A DNA stretch of 64,000 nucleotides from Platynereis dumerilii (taxonomy: Eukaryota; Annelida; Polychaeta; Phyllodocida; Nereididae). Every line of letters starts with the position of its first letter. Within the stretch, counting starts at the first letter, position 1. The DNA lies in assembly GCA_026936325.1 (NCBI GenBank), contig JAPTHN010000007.1:16800337-16864336 (forward strand), read 5' to 3'. The notes beneath the pieces were generated by a model that searched no databases, was not told the origin of the DNA, and saw only the letters and a list, made by a program, of their open reading frames with translations. This document shows positions 43,256 to 53,924 of the stretch, piece by piece. The translations under genes were made by a program, and so were the position numbers.

Positions 43256-43987
43256 ATGGAGGACTCTTTACCTCTAAGGAGCCGTAAATTCTTTTACGAT
43301 GAATTCAGTGGTAAATTCATTGGAGAGACACGAAAAGAGACTCTTGATCGATTGAGTTACCAGAGACAAGAATACGCCACAACGCGAAATAAGAACCACG
43401 TCACCAAACTACAGGACAGATACAAGGAAATAGCTGAAGCAGAGAAGCTGTTTCTTAACAATAAGGCGAAGGAAATTACCAATCTGAAAACATCACTGAC
43501 AAACATGATGGCTCATAAAAGGGCTTTGTCCAAAGTCGCAGCGTCTAAAGTAGCATCGCAACATATCCTTGAAGACAATCCAAAAGACACTGATTTGGAC
43601 ACTGGATTTGGTCAATTTGGAACGTACGGTTTGAACGCAGGTTTAATGGACTTACAGGATCTTTTAGAGACGGAGAAGGAAAAAATGACGCCTTCATACA
43701 AAAGACAGAAAAAGGCGAAATTCATGCTTGGTTACCATCGTGAACGTGAAGCGAACAAAAAAATGAAAAATTCTAAAATGAGTAAAAGTAAAAGAGAATG
43801 TATCAGTGGTGAAAATGGAGAAAATATTGTATTACCGGCTATTTTGCCAAGACAGTCCATTGGGAGTATTGATGCTGAAGACAACCAAAGAGGCATACCA
43901 ACCAGCCTTTCCGATTCATCTCTGCCTCCAATTTTTGTCACTGCCAAACCAGGATCTCAGTCGGTTGATGGCAAAAGTTCTGTTTGA
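43256..43987 (+). CDS. Unknown basic, coiled-coil-rich protein
   Basis: 243 residues from the ATG at 43256, which has good context (CAAAAATGG). An upstream in-frame ATG at 43211 would add a hydrophobic stretch that looks like leader read in frame, so I prefer the later start. The N-terminus (RSRKFFYDEFSGKFIGETRK) precedes a helical, charged region (about 30-90, QDRYKEIAEAEKLFLNNKAK). A short Gly-rich GFGQFGTYGLNAGLMDLQD follows, then a strongly basic segment (160-195) and a disordered tail. There is no signal peptide or membrane segment. A TATA box 90 bp upstream and AATAAA at 44525 suggest an intronless gene. I do not recognise the family; a cytoskeletal or nuclear role would be a guess. Confidence 0.65.
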   Translation: MEDSLPLRSRKFFYDEFSGKFIGETRKETLDRLSYQRQEYATTRNKNHVTKLQDRYKEIAEAEKLFLNNKAKEITNLKTSLTNMMAHKRALSKVAASKVASQHILEDNPKDTDLDTGFGQFGTYGLNAGLMDLQDLLETEKEKMTPSYKRQKKAKFMLGYHREREANKKMKNSKMSKSKRECISGENGENIVLPAILPRQSIGSIDAEDNQRGIPTSLSDSSLPPIFVTAKPGSQSVDGKSSV

Positions 43988-44524
43988 ATCGGCTTCTATA
44001 AAAATCGATGAAATTAATGTGCTCGGACAAATCAATAACCGTTCACAGAAGACGTAATTTTTGAAAAAAAAAACAAAAAAACATGCCAGTGATTCAAGAG
44101 GGTAACTCTTTGAAGCTGTTGAGATGGGAGAAAAGTTAAAATATACAGTAGTTTCATTTAGCAAGTTTGGTTTCAGCCACCAATTTGACATTTGAACAAA
44201 CTGATTTGACATTTGACCCACCGATTCGACATTTGAACTTTTGCTGAAAATATGTTTCGAAGAATTGGATAGAAAATATATCTGTAAAATATTGATTCTG
44301 ATATGGTTTCATGTTGGGAAGACCAGGGTAAGTTGATCCTCTTTTCAAAAGTGGAATTGCCTTATTGGTATTGTCACCGTAGACATGCATCACCCGGGTT
44401 ATCTGGTTATGCATAGGTTTGAGTTTGTTGCAAAATTTTAATATTTTAATGATGTTGTAACACTCAGGAGAACATATCTGCCTTTTTTTAAACCCTTAGC
44501 GGTGTAGGAATATGTGTATGCTGC

Positions 44525-44530
44525 AATAAA
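44525..44530 (+). terminator. Polyadenylation signal after the 43256 gene
   Basis: AATAAA about 540 bp after the stop. No nearer canonical signal was seen. Confidence 0.4.
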
Positions 44531-44787
44531 TGCAAGTACATTTTAAAAACAGTGTTATAAATTCCATGTCTTTGTCTTTCAATCTGAATTGTTGATTGAT
44601 TGGAAGATTGCATGAGTTCAAAAATGGATACAACAAATGGTTTGATAATCAAATGGATATTGGACATGTCAAACATTTAAAATTAAATCCTTGCTGAAAA
44701 TAAAATATGTGCTGCTCTCCAATGCTTTGTTGTTTTAAACTTGCTAGGTAAGGAGTCGCATAAGCGGCGTGACTTTCGAGAAGGTAA

Positions 44788-45138
44788 CCGCATAGAGAGT
44801 GTGACCAAAAAAGTCTTAAAAAACCTGGGTTTCAAGAACAAAACCAACATGACCCTGCAATCAGATTCAAGGAATCCATTGAAGCGGAAGATGAAAAGGA
44901 AAAAAATGAAGAGGGTCAAGAGCAGCCACAGGAAGAAAATGAAGACGGTAAAGACACTCCAGAAACCATGAAAGTAGACGGAGCAGAAGAAATGAAAGAA
45001 AAGCACATACGAACAACTTATGAAGGAAAAGACAGGACAGAAACAGCAGTCACCAGAAATCTCACTTTCAGAGACTTTCTCCACTGCTTCCTAAAAGGAA
45101 AAATTGCACATGACGAATGTTTGCACAAAAATACTTAA
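44788..45138 (+). CDS. Possible acidic 3' exon, unassigned
   Basis: A 116-codon open frame without an early ATG. It contains an acidic stretch (FKESIEAEDEKEKNEEGQEQ, then PQEENEDGKD) and ends TFRDFLHCFLKGKIAHDEC with a stop at 45136-45138. A competing frame over the same bases is Lys/Arg-rich (44741-44971) and reads less like protein. It could be a terminal exon of an unrecognised gene or chance. No splice acceptor could be fixed. Confidence 0.25.
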   Translation, partial: PHRECDQKSLKKPGFQEQNQHDPAIRFKESIEAEDEKEKNEEGQEQPQEENEDGKDTPETMKVDGAEEMKEKHIRTTYEGKDRTETAVTRNLTFRDFLHCFLKGKIAHDECLHKNT

Positions 45139-45597
45139 TATAGAAATATTTGTACAAAAACACCTGGAATAAACATAGGGGCTTCTAAGGCATGGACAAT
45201 AAACAAATAAGTATATATTTATAACATACAGGGGAATCACCATTTTTAAGCAAAAACATGCCGACTTTGACACCATCCGGTGGCATGAGATAGTGATATT
45301 TTAATTCCCAAAATTACCTAGATTTGTCAGAAAACACCTGGGCATAAACAGTGTAAAATTTAGTTTGGTCTTAGCAAGCAGTTCCTGTTTGACTGGACAA
45401 ACAAAATCCACAAATTTGCACACTTTTCGAGGACTTGCGGGGCACCAGGAGCTGGCGTAAAATCTCAAGTTTTTGGTTTGAAAACACTTACTTTACTTAC
45501 TTTATGTGGTACTCTGGGCTTGTTTTGTTGTTCACCAGTGAGAACAGTACCCAAGTTTCGCTTTAGAATAATAGTGGTCATCTGTCACTCACAAGTA

Positions 45598-45810
45598 CAG
45601 TGCCACCTGTAAGTAAGTGAAACGCATGATACTGTGCCATTGCATCAATGCTAAACATCGTCAACCAAATTGCTTGGGGAGGCATGAATTCTCATCTGAT
45701 GGGAGGAAAATATATTGGGTCCATAAAGGCTGATATATGAGGCATGTCGGATAACCATGGCAGCCAATTTTCTCTCATGTAGTTGAAGTTAGGTATGCGT
45801 CAAAGTCTTA
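45598..45810. repeat. Diverged half copy of the 36153-36514 MITE
   Basis: Shares TGCCATTGCATCAATGCTAA, GGCATGAATTCTCATC and AGGCATGT-GGATAAC-ATGGC with the left arm of the element at 36153. No right arm was found. Confidence 0.6.
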
Positions 45811-46018
45811 AATGTTTTTTCCACGCCTGCTGGGTTGTCTTCACAAGTTCACATTGAAGTCTTCCTACATCTGGGTCTGTAGACCGGTGAAGCCAGTGCA
45901 TGGTTTGCCGGGAGCTGGGTTCGTATCCGCGTCCTCATATCAAGCAAAAGGTTTCTCAATCTGTGCAGCTGTCACGCGGGGGGGGGGGGTCATTCACTGT
46001 GAAAGGTTGCATATAGAG

Positions 46019-47230
46019 TAGGGTGGTTCATTTTTAGATTGAACTTTTTTTTTTGTGAATTTCACATCGCACACCCGTTGATTTGATGAGGGTGGGTATA
46101 AAACTGATGCAGGTGAAATTTTAAGGAAATCCAACTAGAGGAAGGGGTCTCCCAAAGGCCTTAAAGTTTCAATGTTGTTTTCGTTTTTGACCATTATAAC
46201 TTTGTCAGTATTTGTCATACAGCATTCTAATTGCCATGGTTGGAAAGCTCTCAAAAAGACCTACATTTTGCATACCAACATCAATGGTCTAGAACGATAT
46301 CTTGACTCCCATTGGCTCTTTGGCCAGCACTTTTTAGAAACGAAAATGTTGCAGACTGTCTAATCCTGTTAAAAACAGGTCTTTGAATTTTTTTTCACTG
46401 ATAATTGCAGTGATTCACACTCTCCAAGTTCCAGAAAGAGCAAATGAAATATTTTTTTAATTTTTGGCCATGGAAAATCCTGCTTTATGAGCTTGGAAGT
46501 TTTAATGCTAAATTTTGTCGGAAGTATGGAAACAAATCAGGGAGGGGCTGTTATATTTGTATTTTAACTTCATAAGAATTAAATATAGGGCAATATCACT
46601 GGTACCATGAGAATGCTGAGAGTATTTTCTTTCATGTGGTACCACTCATGTTACCCTGCAATAAATTCTGACGAAAATATGATATGAAATGCAACAGACC
46701 CCATCTCACATTTTACGAGTTTTAAACTAACTGTAACATTAAAACGACATCACTCATAAGCGAGGCACTGCAACTGTAAAAATCAAAAAGTTTTATATTT
46801 GGTCATTCTGGAACATAGAGAATGCGAATCACTGCAACTGATCAGTGAAAAAAATTCAAAAGCCTTTTTTTAACAGGATTAGGCAGTCTGCAACATTTTC
46901 ATTCTAAAAAGTGCAGACTGAAGAGCCAATGGGAATCCAAGACATCGTCCTATACAATTGATGTTGGTATGCAAAATGAAGTTATTTTTGAGAGGTTTCC
47001 AACCATGGCAATTAAAATGTATGACTAATACTGATGAAGTTATAGAGAACCGCAGATTGGCGAAAATGGTCAAAAATTAAAAAAACATTGAAACTTTAAG
47101 GCCTTTGGGAGACCCCTTCCTCTTGTGGGATTTTCATAAAATTTAAACTGCATTGTTTTTGTGCCATTTCTCACAAAATAGGAGGGTGTGCGAATTGATA
47201 TTGACAAAAAAAGTTTTTTGGACCACCCTA
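46019..47230. mobile_element. hAT-type foldback element with exact 8-bp target duplication
   Basis: 1212 bp that starts TAGGGTGGTT and ends GACCACCCTA. Both sides are flanked by ATATAGAG (46011-46018 and 47231-47238). The arms are inverted copies for about 400 bp (for example AAGGGGTCTCCCAAAGGCCT at the left, AGGCCTTTGGGAGACCCCTT at the right). An 8-bp duplication fits hAT. The interior has no transposase, only short frames repeated in the two arms. Confidence 0.85.
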
Positions 47231-47238
47231 ATATAGAG

Positions 47239-47579
47239 GCACTGCTGGATGGTTTAGGTTTTTTTGGCGTTCTTGGATTAAAACAGTTTTGGTTTTTTGA
47301 CATTCCTGATTAATTTGATTCTGGTTTTTGCAACCCCAACATGTTTTGCATCGTTAGAATCGGCTTTAAAAGAGGATTAAAATAGTTTTAGAAGCATAAA
47401 GATTAAATTGGTTGACAAAAGTTCTACTGAAGGATTAAAATGGTTTGTGGTCTTTGTACTGATTTCCAGATTCGAATGGTTCTGGTTTTCAAAATTTCCA
47501 TGGCGCATCCATATGTAAATATTGGGGCAGCTGTAGCCATTCGGCCACAGAGGCCTGAAAATACGGGTGTTGACACATT
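47239..47579. other. Intergenic, no gene seen
   Basis: AT-rich with repeated GGATTAAAA-TGGTTT phrases. Nothing else. Confidence 0.4.
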
Positions 47580-47984
47580 CTGGAGAAATTTACTACGCTG
47601 TGGCGTCATCTGCAGTTAATTTTAGATAGTGCCCAGAAGGTCAAGGACCATCTTATCTCACAAAATTTGGCCCAACTACTTTGAGGCACTTCTATTTTTA
47701 GTCAGAAGGGTGAGGTGAACAGGTACTATGAGTCGGTCTTTCAATTTCTTGTTGTTTCATCAGACAAAATAGAGCTTATATAGCAGGAAGTTGAAATACA
47801 TCAACAAAAGGACTTAGTCTAGAAGAGGATGGTGAAAGCAACAATCAGTAAGTATAAACCCAGTGCAGGTAATATTCTCCAGCTTGATCATTTTGAGCCA
47901 TTTTGTTGATGACAAGAAAGCCTCTTTCAAAAAGAGACTTGCACCGGGTCTCGGATGTGTGAAAACGATGTCTGATTATTTCTG

Positions 47985-48490
47985 GCTGTGCTTCTCTTGT
48001 CTGGTTTTGTGAGTCTGATCTTTCCTTGTCTGATTCCTCTGGTCTGCTTTTTCTTTGTCTGATTCTGCTTGTCTGATATTTTCTTGTCTGAATATTTCAC
48101 ATCTGACTTTTACTTCTCTAATGATGCTTGTCTAATCTTTCTTTGTCTGAATCTACTTGTCATTAATTGACTTTTTGTCTGATTCTGCTTGTCTGATCTT
48201 TCCCTATCTTAATATTTCTTGTCTGATTTTATTCATTGTGTTATTATTGCTTGGATCTTTCCTTGCCTGAATATGTTTTGTCTGATTTTTTCTTATCTCT
48301 TTCCTTGTATGAATATTTTTTCCTGAGCTTGGCTTGTCTGAATATATTTGTCTGATTTTTCCTTATCAGATTATTGCTTGCCTATAACCTTTCTTTGTCT
48401 GATTATCTTTGTGTGATTTTTCCTTGCCTGTTTATTGTATGCTTGATCTTTCCTTGTCTGAATATTTCTTGTCTGTTCTTTTGGATTCTT
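47985..48490 (+). repeat. TTGTCTGA minisatellite, unit 1
   Basis: About 25 irregular repeats built from CTTGTCTGAT, TTTCCTTGTCTGAATAT and close variants. Directly comparable to 52050-52565. Confidence 0.85.
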
Positions 48491-48929
48491 TACTTGTCAC
48501 CTCAGTAACATCTCAACCTCTTTTTCACATCATCAGTTATTTCTTTTTTGTGGTAAAGATTGTGCAGCTCTAAACAAAGAGAGGGTACAAATGGTGGTTA
48601 CTGACACAACCACTATTAACATTCATCCCTTGAAAATTAATGTTTTCGTAATGGTGAATTTTCCAAAATACAACATTTTCCTGACTAAATTTTTTTACAC
48701 AGCTTGTAATTTTCATAACTTTCTTGTAAAAAGATACAAAAAGTGGCCCTGTTCTCCCTGCCTTCCCCCACATTGAAATTTTCGGGTGTACATCTTTATG
48801 TCCCACATTTACGCATTAGACAACTATTTTTTGTACCACTCAACAGTGAAAATTGTATATCAGAAAATTCAAATTTTACTTGGTTTGTTTGAGATCATTC
48901 AATTTAGATAAACCCATCAATAATTGCAG

Positions 48930-49187
48930 AAACAACAAAGCAAGATAGAAAAAGCTGCGGAGAAGTCCTCGATGGAAGAACAACCTCCAAGTGGAATGGC
49001 GTCCAGTGATACTAATGACCCCAATGCTAGAATCAATGAGCAAGGAAATGTGGTCAGTGAACTGAAGGGTGAAAAGGCTCCTGTCCGAGCTCCCTCCGGT
49101 GGTTCTGAAATTGCGGACGAGTTGAATGAAAAAATCTATGAGCAGGGCAACATTGTGAGAAAGCTCAGGTGTGAGAAAGCTCCCAAG
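48930..49187 (+). CDS. WHEP-domain exon 1a
   Basis: 258 nt, phase 0 at both ends, with acceptor TTGCAG and donor GTAATT. It begins KQQSKIEKAAEKSSMEEQPP, then one WHEP helix pair (NARINEQGNVVSELKGEKAP), a short linker, and the start of a second WHEP domain (LNEKIYEQGNIVRKL). WHEP domains are helix-turn-helix RNA-binding modules in eukaryotic aminoacyl-tRNA synthetases; tandem arrays of them form the linker of glutamyl-prolyl-tRNA synthetase. The next exon completes the second domain. The gene's other parts are not in view. Confidence 0.75.
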
Positions 49188-49311
49188 GTAATTTCTGAGG
49201 CCTTTTCGAATATTTTGGCATAGCTATTTCATAAATAAATGTATGAAATAGTATAAGAATGATGCAACAAGGTCAAGGCGGGTCCATAAGAATTGAATCA
49301 TTTGCTTGCAG

Positions 49312-49536
49312 GATGCACTGGATGCTGAAATCAGGAAGCTACTTGCTTACAAAGCAGAATACAAGAAAGTTACTGGAAAAGACTGGAAGCCAGGTCAGGC
49401 ACCTGCTAAGGCTGCTCCGGCACCAGCTCCTGCCCCAGCTCCTGCGGGTGGGTCTGGAAATGCGGACGAGTTGAATGAAAAAATCTATGAGCAGGGCAAC
49501 ATAGTAAGAAAACTGCAGACTGAGAAGGCTCCCAAG
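49312..49536 (+). CDS. WHEP-domain exon 2a
   Basis: 225 nt, phase 0 at both ends. It starts with the second half of a WHEP domain (DALDAEIRKLLAYKAEYKKV then TGKDWKPGQ), continues with an Ala/Pro linker (APAPAPAPAG) and ends with the first half of the next domain (LNEKIYEQGNIVRKLQTEKA). So exon borders cut each WHEP domain in the middle, and linkers sit inside exons. Confidence 0.78.
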
Positions 49537-49732
49537 GTAATTTCTGAGGTCTTATTCAATTTTTTTGGCTCAGCTATTTTGGAAATAAATGTATGAAATA
49601 GTATAAAGATGATGCGACAGGGTCAAGCCGTCAAGGTGGGCCCATTAGAAATCTATTTATAAAACATACATATTACTTATTTTAGTTGACCCATAAGTCA
49701 TACAAAATGTTACATGAAGCTGTTCATGCAGA

Positions 49733-50131
49733 AGGACAATTCCGTGAAGTCTGATGTACAGATTTGACATTTTAGCAGCTTGTGTAGCCCTACCTTTACA
49801 GTTTACACCTCAGCTATTTCATTGCTATCCAGGCATGAGGCCAGGTGATAGGGGTATCAGACAAGCCATCGACCAAAGCTCCAAATGCAACAGGAGCTGA
49901 GTTACGTCAAAATGTCATGGTGTCGGACATACACCCCGTGAGTACATCTGACACCATGACATTTTGCCTTGTAGCTCAGCCCCTGTTTCACTTGGAGCTT
50001 TGGTTGATGGCTTGTCTGATACCCCTATTAACTGGCCTCATCCCTGTTTAACAAATAGCCAAGGTGTAATGGTAGGGCTACACAAGCTGCTAAAGTGTCA
50101 AATCTGTAATTCAGACTTTACAGAATTGCCC
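49733..50131. mobile_element. Foldback MITE abutting the broken WHEP exon
   Basis: Two arms of about 190 bp are inverted copies (GGACAATTCCGTGAAGTCTG on the left against CAGACTTTACAGAATTGCCC on the right; TTTAGCAGCTTGTGTAGCCC against GGGCTACACAAGCTGCTAAA). A partial copy of the right arm is at 60325-60462. It sits exactly where the acceptor of the following exon is expected. Confidence 0.8.
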
Positions 50132-50336
50132 AGAAGTCAAGAAGCTGCTTGCTTACAAGGCAGAATACAAGAAAGTTACTGGTAAAGAGTGGAGGCCAGG
50201 ACAGGCCCCTTCTAAGACTAAGGCTGCTCCTGTACCAGCTCCCTCCTGTGGTTCTGGAAATGCCGATGAGTTGAATGATCAAATCGCCGAGCAGTGCAAC
50301 ATTGTGAGAAAGCTCAGGTCTCAGTAAGCTCCCAAG
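50132..50336 (+). pseudogene. Broken WHEP-domain exon
   Basis: Resembles exon 2a: VKKLLAYKAEYKKVTGKEW, RPGQAP, an Ala/Pro linker, then LNDQIAEQCNIVRKLRSQ, followed by a TAA at 50325-50327 and the donor-like CCCAAG/GTAACT. The 5' part and acceptor are replaced by the MITE. The exon is therefore non-functional, or the gene skips it; its phase-0 neighbours would allow skipping. Confidence 0.75.
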
Positions 50337-50731
50337 GTAACTTACGTCTTAACCAATCAGCGTGCAGTATTTCTCTCATCCTCAAATATTTAATGGCAAT
50401 TTGCGTAAAGTATTAGGTCCTCAGAGGCGTAAAACCTATCATTTTAAGCTCTTGAAGAGATCCCTCTACTCCTGTCAGAATATAATTTGTAGAATCAGAA
50501 TCAAATCAGGAAAATCGCCCTCGTTTGCATAACATGTGTGAAGTGAAGGTCTGCCCATATTTGGGAGTGTGTCTAATTTATTCACTGACAGCTTATACCT
50601 GGAATAGCCTTTCACCCATTTAAGAAGTGATTCACTAGTTTGAAAGAATGTGCAAAAGTGGAACAGTGTTACTTGTAAATGCTCAATGTGTATAAGTTAA
50701 AATGTGGGTTATCATTGTACAATATTAATTA

Positions 50732-50944
50732 CCGTAAAACGGGGTAAAGTTGGAAATCCGGGGGAAAGTTGGCCGGCTATTTTAACCCACTTAATGGTAG
50801 AAATGGCAGCTTTCCTCACTGACACAGGTGGCAAATTTGCCGAGGAAACCTATGTCAGTGAGAAAAGTGGGCATTCTTCCTTTAAGCCGGTCAAAATAGC
50901 TGGCCAACTTTCCCCCGGATTGCCAACTTTACCCCGTTCTACGG
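50732..50944. mobile_element. 213-bp TA-flanked foldback MITE
   Basis: Inverted ends: CCGTAAAACGGGGTAAAGTT at the left and AACTTTACCCCGTTCTACGG at the right, continuing through GGGGGAAAGTTGGCC. TA at both edges. Lies in the intron before the exon at 51349 and is absent from the equivalent intron of unit 2. Confidence 0.85.
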
Positions 50945-51348
50945 TACTACAAGTATTTTGTTAATGTAACTCTTTTATCCTTATTTTTATACACTGTTTT
51001 AGTTAATTTTGATACTTTTTGTCAATTGTTACAGTCGGTAAAAAAAGTCTACGGCTTATTTTGTATTTGTCCAAATTGATCTGTTTTAAAATAAAATTTC
51101 TTTGACTTTGAGGATTTTGGTGAAGTGCATCATGCATAAAATACCATGAATACATCCAAACAGATGTAAAACTTTTTTTCTCTTTTCGGTATAATCAGGC
51201 CACGTTTAGTACCTGTATAACTGAGAATTTAAATTTATCATAAAATTAGTCACTTATAAATTTAAAATTTCTGTGTGTGTTTAGTTGAGGTTGAAGTGGG
51301 TGTGACAAGTTTTAAATTAACAAAATATTTTCCTTTGCTGTTTTATAG

Positions 51349-51519
51349 GCGACTGTCTGTGAAGCAGTAAAACAACTTCTAGATCTTAAAGCTCTCTACC
51401 TAAGTGCAACTGGAAAACATTGGAAGCCTGGTGAACATGTTCCCTCTCATGACCTCAATCTGAAAATCATTGACCAGGGCAATGTTGTGCAAAAACTCAA
51501 GTCTGACAAGGCTCCAAAG
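51349..51519 (+). CDS. WHEP-domain exon 3a
   Basis: 171 nt, phase 0 at both ends, acceptor TTATAG, donor GTAAAA. Encodes a second half domain (CEAVKQLLDLKALYLSATGK then HWKPGEHV) and a following first half (LNLKIIDQGNVVQKLKSDKA). The expected next exon was not found in unit 1 before the spacer of unit 2 begins. Confidence 0.75.
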
Positions 51520-52049
51520 GTAAAACAACGCACTATCAGTCATGATTTACAGTTTCTTTTTCCTCTGGATCGTTTGAGGTGTCAAAAACTGCTTTTCTTC
51601 GTCTTTACTTTGCTAGATTGAATTTTTGAATTTTCACGGTAGTGCCATGATATTAGATTAGAAGAAATTTGCTGCACTATGGTGTCATCTGCAGTTAATT
51701 TTGGATAATGCCCAAAAGTTCAAGGGCCGCCTTATCTCACAAAATGGCATTTGTCCCGACGACTTAGAGGCACTTTTTAGTCTGGAAAGTGAGGCGAACA
51801 GGTACTATCAGTCAGTTTGTGGATTTCTTGGTGTTTCATCAGACAAAATAGAGCTTATATAGCAGGAAATTGAAATACATCAACAAAAGGACTTTGTCTA
51901 GAAGAGGATGGTGAAAGCGACACTCACCAAGCCTAACCCCAGTGCAGGTAATATTCTCCAGCTTGGTCATTTTGAGCCATTTTGTTGATGACAAGAAAGC
52001 CTCTTTCAAAAATAGACTTGCACTGGGTCTCAATTGTGTGAAAACAATG

Positions 52050-52565
52050 TCTGATTATTTCTGGCTTTTCTTCCCTTGTCTGGTTTTGTGTGCCTGATAT
52101 TTCCTTGTCTGACTCCGCTGACCTGCTCTTTCTTTGTCTGATATTTTCTTGTCTGAATATTTCTCATCTGACCTTTACTTTTCTAATGATGCTTGTCTAA
52201 TCTTTCTTTGTCAGAATCTACTTGTCTTAAATTGACTTTTTGTCTGATTCTGCTTGTCTGATCTTTCCCTGTCTGAATATTTCTTGTCTGATTTTATTCC
52301 TTGTCTGATTGTTGCTTGTTGGATCTTTCATTGCTTGAATATGTTTTGTCTGATTTTTCCTTATCTCTTACTTTGTCTGAATATTTTTTGTCTGAGCTTT
52401 CCTTGTCTGAATATTTTTGTCTGATTTTTTGTTATCTGACTATTGCTTGCCTATCACCTTTCCTTGTCTGATTATTTTTATGTGATTCTTCCTTTTCTGG
52501 TTATTGTCTGCTTGATCTTTCCTTGTCTGAATATTTCTTGTCTGATCTTTCGGATTCTTTCCTTG
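52050..52565 (+). repeat. TTGTCTGA minisatellite, unit 2
   Basis: Same repeat type and order as 47985-48490, with scattered differences. Part of the duplicated block. Confidence 0.85.
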
Positions 52566-52659
52566 TCACCTCAGTGACGTCTCAACCTCTTTCAAATCAT
52601 CAGTTGTTTCTTTTTTGTGATAAATATTCTGTAGCTCTGATAAAAGAGGGGGGTAAAAA

Positions 52660-53140
52660 TCAGACTCCATGAGTCCCTATTTTTCCGATGACACGAAGTG
52701 TCAGAGGGACTCCAGATATTGGATTGTCCAAAAATGTTTACTGTTTGGTTACATAACATTTAATTGTTACTGGTTATTTTCCAAATATCTTAACTGACTG
52801 GTTACATAACTTTTCATAAACAGTAGTTATTGTTTTGAGTTTTATGTCCTAAAACACCTTGTGTAATTAATTACAAATACTTGTTATGTCACTTAGTTTG
52901 GCTTCTCCTATTGTCACATAACAACTTGCAGTTGGGACTGACAACTTAAAATTATAAACAATTACATTGTTATCCAATGACTTAAAAATTCCCACACTTT
53001 AAAGAAAACAATTTTGTCTGAAGTTCATTCTGCCATATCATACTCATTTGCATGCTGCTTGTGCTCATTTGCATGGCCAATATCCGGAGACTGCAGTGCA
53101 ATGCTTGCACTGCCTAACACATAAAGCAGTCTCAAGGAGA
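52660..53140. other. Insertion in unit 2, no gene seen
   Basis: AT-rich segment absent from unit 1 at the matching place (48585). No terminal repeats identified. Confidence 0.4.
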
Positions 53141-53863
53141 CTGGGTAAAAATGGTGGTTACTGATGCAACCACTATAATAACCATTCATCCCTTGAAATT
53201 TTTTTTTTTTTTCGTCATGGTGAATTATCTGAAAAACAGCATTTTCCTGACTAAATATTTTACACAATTTGGCTTGTAATTTTCATAACTTTCTTGCGAT
53301 AATATGGGGTTTCATGGTACAAAACAATTGTATAATGAGTAAATTGTTGGACATGAGATATGTTCACCCTTGAATGTCATGTATAACTTGGCCTTACGGA
53401 CTCGTTGTACCTACATTGACATTCTCTTGTGGACACATCTTTATGTCTCACATTTACCCATTAGACAGCTGTAATTTGTACCACTCAACATGAGATATTT
53501 AGTACACCCTTGAATGTCATGTATAACTTGGCCTTACAGCCTTGTTGTGCACTCTAAACATTTGGTTGTCACTGTGACTGGTTTATGACTACTTTAGGAT
53601 AGTAATGGTTGCAAAAATCTGGTAGTGACTTCCTGGAAAATCATTTTGACTATTCTGTCATAATCAAAATGAATACGTTGATTATGCAAGTGTCCGACTG
53701 GCAGTCAATTTTATCACCATCTGATAGCTTTGATTACCAGGGTGGTACAGCTTACTAATCCAATATTTGTCACGTTGACAACCTGTTAGTAATTTTTAAC
53801 CGGCCTAACAGCGGAGGCCGGTTAATACAGGAGCTGTAAATGGATCAGGTGAAACCATAAACA

Positions 53864-53906
53864 GTAACCACAAACCAGTAACCACAAACCAGTAACCACA
53901 AACCAG
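53864..53906 (+). repeat. Short tandem repeat AACCACAAACCAGT
   Basis: Three direct copies of a 14-bp unit immediately before the 151-bp satellite. Confidence 0.8.
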
Positions 53907-53924
53907 ATGTAAACCACGGTTTTT

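Noticed and set aside
44741-44971. Lys/Arg-rich plus frame
   Set aside because: Competes with a more protein-like acidic frame over the same bases and has no domain.
45905-45935. GGGTTCGTATCCGCGTC, B-box-like
   Set aside because: No A box or stems at the right distance; not a tRNA gene.
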